Part shown: in pieces, positions 24,377 through 38,034 of the stretch | How positions within the stretch are numbered: position 1 is the first letter of the stretch | How the letters are laid out: each line of letters starts with the position of its first letter | DNA from: Lytechinus pictus | Taxonomy: Eukaryota; Echinodermata; Echinoidea; Temnopleuroida; Toxopneustidae | Direction of reading: 5' to 3' | DNA length: 64,000 bases | NCBI RefSeq assembly: GCF_037042905.1 | Contig: NC_087252.1 | Coordinates: forward strand, 18,989,701 to 19,053,700 | Position numbers and translations under genes: made by a program | Notes under the pieces: generated by a model | Database searches by the model: none | What the model was told of the DNA's origin: nothing | The model's input: only the letters and a program-made list of their open reading frames with translations

Positions 24377-27300
24377 GTAAGTTTTCTTTAATTTTCTGTT
24401 TTCAGATTTCTTTTAGTCAAAATCACTTTATTGTAGATTTGTATTTCTTGTGAAATTTCAGTTAAATTCTATCAGCTATCCCATTGTTAACCCTAAATAG
24501 ACTGGGCTATTTCGATGCCTAAGAAGAAGGGGGGGGGCTGATTCAGCCCCCCCCCCCCCTTATGATCTCGGCCGTCGATCGCGTGATCGCAACGACAATT
24601 TGCATGCACGTTACCCATGGCATTATTTACAAAACTATCATATCAATTGTGCGAAATGAATCTCATTGCTCATCAATTATGTTAACTTATGCATCAAATC
24701 TTAAGCTTGCTCTGATTGACAAATTAATTTTTGTTCTTATAGTCTTTAAAGGCATCTCATTAGTTTCTTTTTAAATGTCAACATCACATTTATATTTTAT
24801 GTCTTTGATTGTTTTCTAAATTTTTTATGTATTTCTTTGTTTTTAGATTTTTGGTTGTTATTGTCTTTTCAATGGAAATTGTCGGGACTTTATTTTTACC
24901 ATAAATAAGATAATTAATTGATTTTAAGCAATTAAAGGAAAAGATACATTTTATTATTTTTTGGCTAAGAACACTATTTAAATTGGATTTGTACACAATT
25001 CATGTTTTTGAGCAATTTGGGTCTGCATGCTCTTACAAAATGTTGCGTAATTAAAAAATCGCGTACCCGGGGGTCACAATAGGGCCCCCCCCCCCCGTCT
25101 TCTTAGGGTTAAGGTGATAACATTCATTTTGACAAATCTAGATTTCAGACATATGTTCTACGAGCCATTATAGTTATGTCATTACACATTGTTTCTTTGT
25201 TTTTCTCTCTCATTTTGGAAAATTTAGAATTTCCTAAACGTTTATTAAAGGATGTTTTTTGATAAAAAAAACAACCCAAGAGTTGCCTGTCATGTTAATG
25301 ATATTACAGTTTAAGAATGTGTATGAAAATAGGTTATATGGTGTGGATCATATAAAATAACAGCACCTTTACAGTGATAAGCCAACATTTTGAGGGGCTA
25401 GGTGTAGCGTATTGGAAAAAAATTATTAAAAAGTTGCGAGAGAGAGAAGGGCAAAGGAGCAATACTTTCGACATTTTTATTGAAAAATTCAATTTTCAGA
25501 TGCATTTTGTAAAAATGTTTAACAAAATAAGATCATATTTCACCCTCCTGTCTCTTCTATTATTTCCTTCTCTATTGTTTTTTCTTAGTCGTCATTCTTG
25601 TGTGTGTGGAATTAATTCTGATGAATGTTTTGCGGATTAAACTTTAAAAACTCTCATCGTCTAAATCAGGAGGAGGAAAAATCACTTGTATTCGGATTGG
25701 GGATAGGAGTAGGCTAATACCATTTCTCAACATTTAAATATTTCTGTAAATCATTATTTGCACTTTGTATTTCAAAGTTATAATCACCAAAGTTAAAAGG
25801 CACCAGTACAAAAGGCTTTGTTAGAAATTAATGATCTTACATGGAGAAGGCTCTGTTTGAAAAAGAACCCACAAAATTGTGAGAGTGAAAAGTTTTGATG
25901 ATAATTAACTCTTTTTCACATTTGATCCTGTTGATAATGTTATAAACACGATACCCCTTTCTAGGAAATGGCGAATCACCAGATATTCACGATGGTACAG
26001 TTCACACAGAACGAGAGAAAACCCTTATCCGTGGTAGTTTAGGAATCTTGACATGTCGTTTCTCCGGTTCTCCTTATGCTGTCTTCTGGAAGAAAGGACA
26101 TGATATTTGGACCTCACCAACCCTCATCCAATGGACACCTGAAGACAAAATAACTGGTCCTAGATATGACGACGGTAGCTGTGACATGGATGAAAACTAC
26201 TCCCTGATCATCAAATCTGTAAATCATACAGATAGAGGGCGCTTTATTTGTTTGGTTTCTAACGAGGATGGAATTCTTGTCGACGACTACACAGACGTCA
26301 CAGTATCCGGTAAGAAATATATTTCATACCACTCTATATGTTTCTTACAATTCAGTGGGAAATATTAGGTATTTTTTGCGTAGATGGGTTTATATATCAT
26401 AATAAGAATCTAAATAGTCACATGCCTTCAAATTTTAAAAGTCAGGTATTATAGTCGACCGAAATTATTCCACGAAAATACCTTGAATAGATCGTTTTAA
26501 AAGGTAGAGAGATTTATTTTATCCAAAACAGGGGAAAGATGGATACCATTAACTTATGTAAATACAAGGATAATTTTGACCCTACATACTTTTAAATCTG
26601 TTTGATTCTGTATAGACGATGCCCTTGAGATGGAATCTTCTGTAACTCTTCCTTTGAAGCAAACTGGGCGTGTGCCTTGTCAAGTTAATATCAGACCACG
26701 AAAAGTTTCCTGGTTCGGAAGCAGAAACGAAATGCTGGTCTTCATTGACCTTTCTAAAGACTCCATTGTAATAGGAGGGACAGGATACAAAGATGGATTA
26801 TTCCACATTACCGGCGAATACTCTCTTGTCATTTACAACGTCAAGATCCAACAGGAAGGTCTCTATTTCTGCGTGGTTACTGATTATGACACAGGTGTCA
26901 CTTATCAAGATGATTCACTGCTCACTGTAATAGGTACATTTTTATCTAGATCATTTGCATTTCCATATGCGACAAAAGTGCTTTAAAGTCCGCTTAAATG
27001 TTCGGAAGCTTGCCATTTTTTCTTTTTTCTTAGGGGTCATGTGGAGTCACTCTCTGTTCGGAACTATTTTTTCAGTGAAAGTACTCGTGAACAAAAAAGG
27101 GCTCCAAGCGCCCCAAGTTCCCGGAAAGCGCAAGTTTCGGACTCTTTTGTCGCATAAAATGCGATTGTTGGACTTTCCAATTGTAAGGGAGTTTTCGCAA
27201 ATAATAAGCAGACACTTTCTTGAATATTGAAAATCTATTGTTCAAAGCCCTTCATGACAAAGCAGCCCTTGTCGAAAATCGGTGAATCAAAACAGCAGTC

Positions 27301-30300
27301 TCGAACAGGGCTCTGTAGAAACGACATATTTGAATTTTCAATTCAATTCTGAATCTGGGGACGAACTACAGTAGTTATGGGCATGGGCGGAAATCCCAGG
27401 GGGGACGCGTCCCCCCTACCATTTTGGAAAGGGGGGACATAATATCAAATGCCCCCCTACTATTTGTGGTCTTTTATTATGGAAAAAATACATATAGTCC
27501 AGTCAATATAGGGTTTGACCCACCACTAATTGCAACACGAGATATTCCACTGCAATGCTTTCAAGGAAGGTCACCTAAACAACATACTAAAAGTCCCAAG
27601 AAATCCAAGCAGTGGAAATTTATGAAATTTGCATATTATGCAAATTAGCCATAAAAAGTAAGAAAAATAAGGAAAATAGCCCAAATATTACAAATTGAGT
27701 GTCCAAAACAATTCAATTTGAGCGAAAATTTATGATAGATAACTGTATTCAATGTTTTTTGTCAAAAGTGCAAAAAATCTACCTCATTCGTAAAATATGC
27801 AAATAAGCATCCTTATATGGAAAAATGTGTAGGTATTGTGATTTTTCTCTCATTATCTGCTTGAAAATTTAATTAATGTTGGAATTTACATGCTGCTATC
27901 ACTAAGGACGTTGAATACATTTGTATTCAGCTTAGTGTCTGTAGTGTAATTTGCATATTATGCAAATAAAAGTATCTAACATGTTATAAATATTCAAGAA
28001 AACACACTGGTGATACATCCCTCAAAAATTGCAAGTAGATTATCTATTGAAATTGGAATATGGCAATACCTTACAGGAAGGTTTCCTAAACACCATATTA
28101 AAAGTCCTTAAATATACAAGCATATGGGAAAATCACAAATAAGGAAAATAATCCAAATATTGGAAATCAAGTGCAATCAATACGAATTGAACTGAAGCCC
28201 ATGACAAGTTTTACAAATTTATTTATGTTTTAAATAAAAAATCGTAAATAAATCTACGTCATTTGCATATATATGAGCATCTTTATATGGAAAAAATCCA
28301 GAAATTTTGATTTTTCTCACAAAAACAGTTATGAAAACATTTCAGTCTAGATCAATATGATTTGATCACTAAGAATGGCAAATACATTAATAATCAGCTT
28401 AATATCTGAAGTGTAATTTACATATTGTGCAAATAAGCATCCGACATGTTATAAATATTCAAGGAAACACATAAGTGATACTTTCCTCTAAAATTCCATG
28501 TAAATTATGTCTATTATTCATGATGACCTTCCCTACACTTCTTGCTTGGTTGATATTGAGTTTTGCCACGAGCAGTTACCCCACTCATATTGTACAATGA
28601 TGAGTCAATTCTACATGGATCCCACTGCTTGAATGTTTCATTATTTCCATCCAAGTCTTGCTCTCTTCTTGACTTTGTATAGAGACTTTGCGTTTCTTGC
28701 GAGTATAGTCCACGCTAGCAACTCTTGGATTGCCAAGTGATCAGCACAAGATGTCACACCCGTACAAATAAAATCCCATTAGCTTCGAATATTTGGTCCT
28801 TGTAGCACACCAATTAGCTTATAAACTTGGGGTCCTTGTATTTAAAGCGCTTAACGATAAATCTCCACCCTACATCTCAGAGCTCTTATCTCAGCATAGA
28901 CCAACACGCAGTCTCAGATCAGCAGCTCAAGCATTGCTGAGGGAATCTCTCAGCCACACAACCTGGAGTGACAGAGCCTTCTACATCTCTGGACCAAAGC
29001 TGTGGAATAGCCTTCCCCAATTTATCAGGAGAGCAAAGACCCAATCAACTTTTGAGTCTTACCTGAAGACCTTTCTGTTCCCCACTCCAACATTACCCCA
29101 AGACAAGAATAACTCAATTGTAGCATTACTAGGACAGTACTTGAACTGAATGATGATCATAAGCACTGTTTGAAGACATTGGAATTTGTGAGATATTTCC
29201 TATTTTTGAGCAAGCGCCATGAGCGCCCAGCTGCAGTGGCGTAGCTAGGATTTTTTTCCTGGGGGGGCACTGGGGGGTCCTTGCTTTTTCAGGGGGGGCA
29301 CCATTTTTTCCGGTGTGTGTGTATGTGTCACAAGGGCGGATCCGACTTTCGGCAATAGGGGACGGGGGCCCGAAGTTATCTTCACCTATATTTTCCCCGA
29401 TCAGTCACTTCTTAGTTTTATTCTTATTAAACAACATAAACATGAAGTAATCTCATGAGCCTTATAAAAAGTGCGAGCGCGAAGCGCGAGCGATTTTTTT
29501 TTTCTTTCATGTATTTTGTCCTGAAAATTTAATATTCTGGGCAATGTTATATATGATCCTGAACAAGATTCGTATGTAACTACTGTAGATGGTTACTGCG
29601 AACGCCAAGCGCGAGCAGAAATTTTTATTAACTGTTCTAGCATTATCGAAAAGGGACCTCTTAAGGACTGCTTACAGTTACCCACGAAGACGGTATATAT
29701 TTCAATAATGCGAGCGCGAAGCGCGAGGATTTTTTTTTTTGACATTCCGACCTAAGAAATGGTCATTCTAAGCACTTTTTGTATTAATAAATGGGATAGG
29801 TATGTAACTAAACAACTGATGCGAGCGCGAAGCGCGAGAGGAAGAAAATTGTGATTTTAGACCTAAAAGCGGGACACTCTATTCATATTTTGTAAATCAT
29901 AAATAGGATATAGTTAATTGGGTATCATTAATAATGCGATCGTGAAGCGTGAGCAGACAATTATTGATATTCTGATGTGAAACTGGATAATTTGAGTACA
30001 TTTTAAATAAAGAACATGCAGGCAATCGCGCATGATTTATATTTAGACCTAGAATCTGGGCATTCTGAATACATTTGTTTAATGGAACATTATGGAATAC
30101 ACGTAGACAATAGGAACTTGGCAAATCAAACAATGTGACCACACAGCATGAGCTTGAAATGCTGATATGTAGACCATAAAACGGACATTTTACAGAGCAC
30201 TTAAATTTGTAAATGAAAAAAAAGAATGAAAGCTCGATGTCCGAGCTAAAATATGTTTTGTATATTGACTTCAAAACTTGCTCCATATCAGCCTATTGAG

Positions 30301-33300
30301 GAAGATATGAATCTCATTGAACAGGCAATTCTGGCGCGAAGCGCAAGCAAAAAATTTTATATAGTAACATGAAAGATTTGGGTTTTTTTTTTGCAAGTCT
30401 TCCCCTTACATTATTTCATTCACTCGTCTTCCTCTTATTTTCCTCTTCTTTTTTTTCTTCTGTCTTTCTTATTCCTTTCTTTTCTTCTTTCTCCCTTTTT
30501 TCTTTTTTTTTGCTCTGCCAATTTTTTTCAGGGGGGGGCACCTGGGGGGGCACACCAAATCTCAGGGGGGGCACGTGCCCCCCCAGGCTCCCCCGTAGCT
30601 ACGCCACTGCCCAGCTGAGGCGGATACCGACGCTTTACAAGAACCCATCATCATCATCATCATCATCACTTGTCTTGGTGGTGAATATGAGTACTTGCTT
30701 GGATCACAAGATCTCTGGGCATGCTTAATAAGAGTAACAATGGGCATTTGCCTATACGAGCGACATGAAAGCCATTCATAAATTCATGATGAAGGCTTAA
30801 AGTGCATTATAGGCATCTTTCTCAGATACAGGAATCGTAATTAGACGTTTTTTTTGTTTTTTTTTCTTTCAATCTTTATTGATCAAAAAATAAATCACAG
30901 TACAAATGAACAAGCTATTTACATGATTAAACAGAGCAGCACTTACGTACATGTAGGTATATACTTGTCAAGACAGATACATAAAACAAATTAGATATCA
31001 AATCTCCACTTTTTAAAATGTACAGGTAATTTACCATTTTTCTTCGCCAAAACATATTCAATATCCTTAATACCTTTGATACGAGCTTTGAATTCCACAA
31101 TATTAGGGTTTTTGTTATTAAATTTACAAAAGTGAACATATTATTTGAAAGCAAGGAAAATGAATGTTAGAAAATTATCACCTTGAATACCAAAAACCTT
31201 TACAAAGGGGGAAAGGATAATATTCGAATGTTGTTTTTGGTTTATTATAGATAAAAGATTATCCCATACAATGTCAACCACCGGACAATCACAAAATATA
31301 TGTACAATTGTTTCAGGGTCTCTTTTACAGAATGAACAGTTTGGGGAATCTTTTCTCTTGATTTTAAATAAAAATGCATTAAGGGCAATTGTCTTGAAAT
31401 AAAATGATCTGAGGCGGCTATCAATAGTACTCTTAAAATTCAGCATATGTATTTTCTCCCAGTGTACTATGTCGTTAGAAGGGCACGACTCTTCCCAAAA
31501 GGAAATACAATTATATGGGAGACATTGATTGAAAAATATCAAATATGCATAACTGCTAACTTTCCTTTTCTCTAATAATTTATCTACAACTTCGGAATGG
31601 ATATCTAAATCTGGATTATTATGCCAATCTAACCATGGACCAGGAATATTTTGTAATAGAAAATTATATTTTCTTCTATCTTTTGCTGAAGTTTCAAAGT
31701 CGAGAACTAACTCTTCAAATAACTTGTAACCTGGATGGGGTGGATTAAAGAGATCACTTATAAAAACTATGCCCTTATTAAACCAATTTTCATAAAATAA
31801 AAATTGTTTAGATTTGGATCTGACATTTCTATTAAACCAAAAACAATGTGAATAACCCAAATACAAATAATCATAACCAAACTCTTTTCTGGAAGCTTTA
31901 TCTCTAAACAAGTACCAGGTCCGGATTGAGTCTGCAAGTAGGGAACAATTTAAATTATTCAAAATTTGTTCAGGTGCATGGGCCTTCCACAAAATGTCCC
32001 TCATTGCATTAAATTTGTCTAAAAAGGAAACTTCAATTAATTTCCATCCACTATTGTAATTATCATTTAACAAAAATTTTACCCAAATCATTTTCTGAGC
32101 CAATGAAAATGTATAGGGATCAACCATCTTGAGCCCACAGGCAGAAAAGTCATTACAAAAATATTTTCTCTTTACTCTGTCCTTGCCTCCATTCCAAATA
32201 AATCTGTAAAATAAAGTATTTAGATCTTTAAAAAATTTGCTTGGAATTTTAATACACAAAACAGATAGTAAATACAGCAACGGAGGCATTAATAAAGTTT
32301 TAATAACACAGATTTTTCCAACAAAAGACAAATTTCTGAGCGCCAACAATTCAATATATTCTCTATCTGCCTCAGTTTAGGAACATAGTTAAGACTATAC
32401 AGTGAATTAAAATTCAACGAGAATTGAATACCCAATGTTTTGAAAGAATTATCTCTCCATGTTAGACCTCTTTCAGCAAATGGGAATTCTTGACAACCTT
32501 TTTTCCTTCTTGCTGAATCCAGTTGCTGCTTCATGATGAAGCATCCATTTTCTGTTCTCTCTTTGATAAATCTCCTATGGCAACCATCTCCAAATATTAA
32601 AGCTATAGTTTCTAAGTAAGTCGTATGCAAATAATAATATTAATTTCCTGATATTTATGGTAAACAGAAATTCCTCAGTGAAACAATGAACAAACCAAAT
32701 GGAGAACTAAGCCAGATTATTGATTTGGTCCAAGAGGACACAACATAATGGAACACCCTTAACATCACCATCAAATACCATCCAACATTGATTAGATAGT
32801 GTGTACCACTTCCAAGATTTATTTGCCACAATGTGCTACTTATGGGTATACTGCGAGGTTATCCAGAGGAATAAACATTTTATGGTACGACTATGGATGT
32901 TCTTCTGGAGGAATGCTGACTTTAATAGTGTCATGCAGATGTACTTTGGACAATCATACAACTCTCTGTACTGAAATCCGACAAGTCGAGCATAGCAGAC
33001 TGAATGCCAATCAAGAGGACTTTAACAAGAACACACCGTTAACCATGTCTTCTTCCGACACAAGTTGCTTCAATGAGAGAATGGACATAAGTTGTGTCGG
33101 AAAATGTCAAGAGTTTTAGAGAAAGTCTAGGAAGGCTTGCACATTTTAGAGCTCCAAAAGCATCAGTAAGGTAAAGCTCAGAATTGCTACAATGCATTAA
33201 AGAGGACCATAAGAGGGTTTGTAGACAAGCCTATAATACATAATTTGTTGACCGGATTGACAATGATCCAGGCTGTAACAATTAGCATGTTGGGAGCCCT

Positions 33301-36300
33301 TAATATCAATAGCTATGACTACATTGGAATATCATTATTAAAGGAAGGCAAAGATTTTTAGTCTTAGTATTCACCACTGCATGATCATGATGACGATGAC
33401 GCTGAAGTCCTGGGACCCAGTCATGACCCAGATATGGCCAGATGACATATTGTTTAGTCAAGCAGGTGTAGCCAGACTACTGAAGAAATTGTTAAAGAAA
33501 ACAACCTGCGTGAAGCTACTAGGCCAGACGGAATCTCTGCTGCACTTCTTAATGAGACTACTCATCAGATCTTACCTGCCATAAGTTTGCTTTTCCTGGC
33601 CTCCCTTTATCATGTTTATGCGGTGAAATTCCAAGAAAGTCTAAGTCTTTCCCATCCATATAAGAAAGGGTTGTCAACTCTAACAAACTACACACCAATT
33701 CAAATACTGTGCTTTGTTCTTGCTTATCTCATCATCTTGTCAGACTAACGCTTAGGAAGCGAAGAACATATTTCCAGTATTTTTCCTTGAATATAAATCA
33801 TATTAGGATAGATTTAAAAGCTTAGTGATAGCAGCATATTAATTTGAAAAACTTAAATGTTTTCACTGCAGTCAATGTGATAAAAATCCAAATTTCTTGA
33901 CATTTTCCATATAAGGATACTTATTTGCATAATATGCAAATGAGGCAGATTTGCTAGCTTTTTTAAATAAAGACCTTGAACTTATTTATTCATCATGTTC
34001 AAAATTACTTGCTGTGGACATTTAATTTGTAATCTTTGGATTAATTTCCTAATTTTCATTTTTTTTTTAATGGCTAATTTGCATAATATGCAAATTAATT
34101 TTCAGGCATTGGGATGAATTATCATGCTTAGTGATATAGTAGCATATTAATGTCAACATTAATGAAATGTTTTCAAGCAGTCTATATGAGAAAAATCACA
34201 ATATCTTGACATTTTTTCCATATAAGGATGCTTATTTGCGTAATATGCAAATGAGGTAGAAATTTTTGCACTTTTGATTGGAAACATTGAATTCAGTTAT
34301 TTATCATGAATTTCCATTCAAATCAAATTATTTTGGACATTTAATTTGTAATCTTTTGATATTTTCCCTTCTTTTTCTAATTTTTCATGGCTAATTTGCA
34401 TAATATGCAAATTTCATAAATTTCCACTGCTTGGATTTCTTGGGACTTTTAGTATGTTGTTTAGGGGACCTTCCTGGAAAGCATTTCAGTGGAATATTTC
34501 GTGTTGCAATTAGTGGTGGGTTACCCCCCTATTCTGGCTAGATTGACTGGACTAATAATTCAAAATCGAAATTATACACATGGGCATTTTCACGGTAACT
34601 GACATTACAAGGCACAATTTTACACACTTTTCATTGTGTGTATGATTATCTCTAAAACAACAAATGATGGGAGTTTTGCTTTTAGGCAAACCATATTTCG
34701 AAATATATATAAACAGATAGCTTTTGTTAAGAACTTGGATAGGAAAAAAGTCATACCGGCCCGACTATTCTCGAACTCGCATCTAGCCCTATATGCCAGC
34801 CAAAGAGTGATGACATTGATGGCCATTGTAAAAAGAAAAAAGAAAATCACCTCTGGATACTTATAAGTAAATTTAGTGCATAGATAGTAGACGAGAATGT
34901 TCCATATCCCGTAAGAACATACCTTTGTTAAATAAATTAATTTTCCCTTTATTCCACATTTACTTGGAATATAAGAATACTTTCATTGTTCGCGTACTCA
35001 GTAAAAAGAATAGTTTTCATGAGTTATGATGAATCCTTCGCTATGAGTTTGAACTATATTTAATCCCCCAAATTTGTTTTTAAATACTCTATTAACGAGA
35101 ATTTTATATTCCATTTATACACGAAATTCCTGCCGTGGGATGGGTCATCATAGGCAGGCGCGGATGCGGGGGGGGGGCACTGGAGGCACGTGTCCCCCCC
35201 CCCCCCCCTTGAGAAGCAAAATTTGTAATGTAAAAATGCCTTTAAAACAGACCTTTTTATTTTTTTTTGCTTGTCAAATTTTTTTCGGGTATGAAATATC
35301 CTTAATTTGTGATTTTTGGGGCTTGTCAAAATTTTCCTCAGAAAAATTTGCCCCCCACCTTTTGGAAAATCGTGGATCCGCCCCCGGATCATAAGTAGAT
35401 CAAGGGGGCGAAGCGGTGGCCAGCCCCCTATTGGCGGCACAAAATAGGAAGGTAAGGAGAAAATTAAGATGAAAGATAGGACGAGGAAAAAAATTGAATG
35501 ATGGAAGGGGAGGGTAATAATTGGAAAAAAAGAGAAAACTATCAGGTCATGATATAAAAATTAAAAAACCGCTCGCGCTTTGCATTAATACACAGCCATC
35601 TCTTTATTTCAAAACGTGCTTATTTTTTCACTTTTTAGATCGAAATATATAAAATCAAATCATTCATTTAGGAATATATCCATCCTTTTCCTTATATGTA
35701 GGTTTAAATCTAAAACAAAAAAGAATAGCTCGCGCTTTGCGCTCGCAGTGCTTATTGAAATAAACTCCTTGTTCTTTATTTCAAAAGTGCTTGAAAGATC
35801 AATTTTTCAGATCTGAATATTAAAAAATATTCATTTCGCGCTTCACGCTCGCATCAGTAATTTTGGTTGAGTCAGATACTATTCTGTTTATTGCTATAAG
35901 GTGAAAAGAAGATGACTTTTTGGTCGGAAAATAAAAAGAATCAGGATACGCTTTGCGCTTACATTAATCAAAATTTAGTGAGATAGCTACCATGTCCTTG
36001 TTTTTAAAATATGTTAATAATACAAATTTTTAGGCCGGAAATGACATATCTTCAGCACACACTTCGCGTTCGAATCTAATATTGTTTAGTAAAATTTATA
36101 TTCTGTTCATGATTTCAAAAAGTGTTACGATTGTCCAGTTTTTAGGTTGGAAATACAAACTTTCAGCTCGCGCTTATCGCCATCATTAATTGTTTAGATT
36201 CCTATCCTGTTCGTTTTTTAGGTGTCAGGTAAAAATGGCGGAGGTAATAATGGCAGAGGTAAAAATGGCAGAGGTAAAAATGGCAGAGGAAATAATGGCA

Positions 36301-38003
36301 GAGGTAAAAATGGCAGAGGTAATAATGGCAGAGGTAAAAATGGCAGAGGTAAAAACGGCAGAGGTAAAAAGAGCAGAGGCATAAATGACAAGAGGTAAAA
36401 ATGGAAGATGTGATAATGGCAGGGGTAAAAGTGGCCGAGGTACACTATTAGACAAAACAGTAGATTCTACAGAAAAATTAAAAAACAGGTTTTACAGAAA
36501 AAAAAACACAATAAATTTCTACAATTTTACAAAACAGATGTTTTAAAAAGGGGAAAACAGTTTTATTACAATAAATTTGTAAGGGTACGGGCACAAAATA
36601 CCAATTTTCTGTAATTTTACACAAATGCATGTAAGAATATACACAGTGCAGTAAGATTACAGGTGTTCTCCAGACTCTGTTGCAGGAATTTTTTATTTTT
36701 AAGTATAAAATTTCTAACAGGTAAAGATGGCAGAGGCAAAAATGAAAGAGATATTGGGTGCTGGTTTGTTAAAAAGCCGAAAACATAATTTTTCACTCCA
36801 AAATGAAAGGGGATTTGTTTAAGGGGGAAAATGACACAAAAAATTATTTTAACTAAATGAATTTCTTTTAGGTCAGAAAAAGAATTACAACAAAAATAAT
36901 AACAATTAGATAATAAACAATGTTTTTTCTTCTGTTTGAAAAATAAGAGAGATTTGTATCAAATCTCTACATTTTAGCATACCAAGCTAATTACCAAGAG
37001 GGTGCTGCTTATGGTGTACAAAATACCCAACAGCACTTCCGCTTCCAAGGGTTATGACCATCAAGCCGTTTATATCATATTGGATGCAGTGGTAAAGGTT
37101 CAGGGTCTTCTTTTATGCAAAGAATCTGAACCAGACAGTCCCCCTCGATCGACCCCAAATTGATTTACCAGTCAAAACAAGATTATTATTGATTTTCATA
37201 ATCAGTTACATATTCAGTTCCAAGCCTGGGAACGCATGCTTAATATTGTCATTCAAATATTCAAAAAGAATAGTACAGACGACATTACAAATAACGAAAT
37301 AATATTTAACCACAATCTTTCGTGACAATTTCAACGTCTAAGCTTTCCTCGCTATGTTCTCTATGTTTTTCCCCGCCCCTAACCCTCTCTGTCTCTCCAC
37401 CTCTCTTATGTCTACTCCTCCTCCTTTTTGCATCGGTAAACCTGGCAAAACTTTAGATATAAAATAAACCAGCCAGACAAAAAGGAATGTTATAAAATGA
37501 TGAATGAGAATAGTGCAGTTTCATTTTGCTCCTGATAAATTGAATGAAAAAATATCTATCGTTTGATTTCTTTTTAAAAAGCGTTCACGGTACACCTCCA
37601 ACGAATTCGTAAATAGCATTCTTAGGCCGATGAAGACATAATGATATGATGAAATGTCTAACCGTGACATGCACTTCTAATTTAATCTATGTACATGCGG
37701 GGGCTTTTTGACAATTCATTGCATGGGGGTTTAAGACTGGCCATATTTACCTAGAGCTGTCAGCTATTATTTTAATTAGTTGAATTCCTATTCTGTTCAT
37801 GATTCGAAAAAGTATTACGAATATCCCAGTCTTTAGGTAATTCCTATCCTGCTCATGATTTGAAAAAGTTTCACGAATGTCTAGCTTTTAGGTTGGAAAA
37901 TCAAAAACTTTCAGCTCGCGCTTCGCGCTCGCATTATGTATTGAGGCCTTTCATCTTTAGTTAGGAATACCTCCCCTCTTCGAAATATGTACTGTATATA
38001 TAT

Positions 38004-38034
<31 letters not shown>

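Larger units (their letters stand above)
27496..34557. mobile_element. 7-kb element with long inverted ends carrying octamer-bearing tandem repeats
   Basis: The left end reads TAGTCCAGTCAAT at 27496 and the right end is its complement finishing at about 34555. Inward the arms match for at least 150 bases ('ccaccactaattgcaacacg', 'caacatactaaaagtcccaa', 'tttgcatattatgcaaatta'). The left arm extends to about 28550 and the right arm starts about 33775. Each arm has internal near-repeats of a few hundred bases with palindromic TTTGCATATTATGCAAAT-type sites. The middle is filled with retroelement and hAT insertions. No transposase was recognised. The superfamily is unassigned; a 3-base ATA on both sides may be the target duplication. 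Confidence 0.65.
35140..37935 (-). repeat. Third copy of the hAT-type repeat family, reversed and interrupted
   Basis: The complement of the GCGAGCGCGAAGC palindrome (GCTCGCGCTTCGCGCTCGC and variants) recurs near 35572, 35727, 35836, 35948, 36058, 36165 and 37913. Spacing is about 107-158 bases, with 'tcctatcctgttcatgattt' and 'ttaggttggaaa' between copies. G- and C-runs lie at 35169-35207. The last unit is separated by about 1.7 kb that includes a minisatellite and unrelated sequence, so the array was split by insertion. Exact ends were not found. Confidence 0.6.

Noticed and set aside
35569-36185. Regularly spaced palindromes reminiscent of a CRISPR array
   Set aside because: Spacing is irregular (107-158), units are diverged along their full length, and the surrounding genome is eukaryotic; they are satellite units of a hAT-type element.
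36190-36455. Open frames on both strands with MAEVK or LPLPF repeats
   Set aside because: They are readings of the 15-bp minisatellite; no start context, splice sites or conservation signal.
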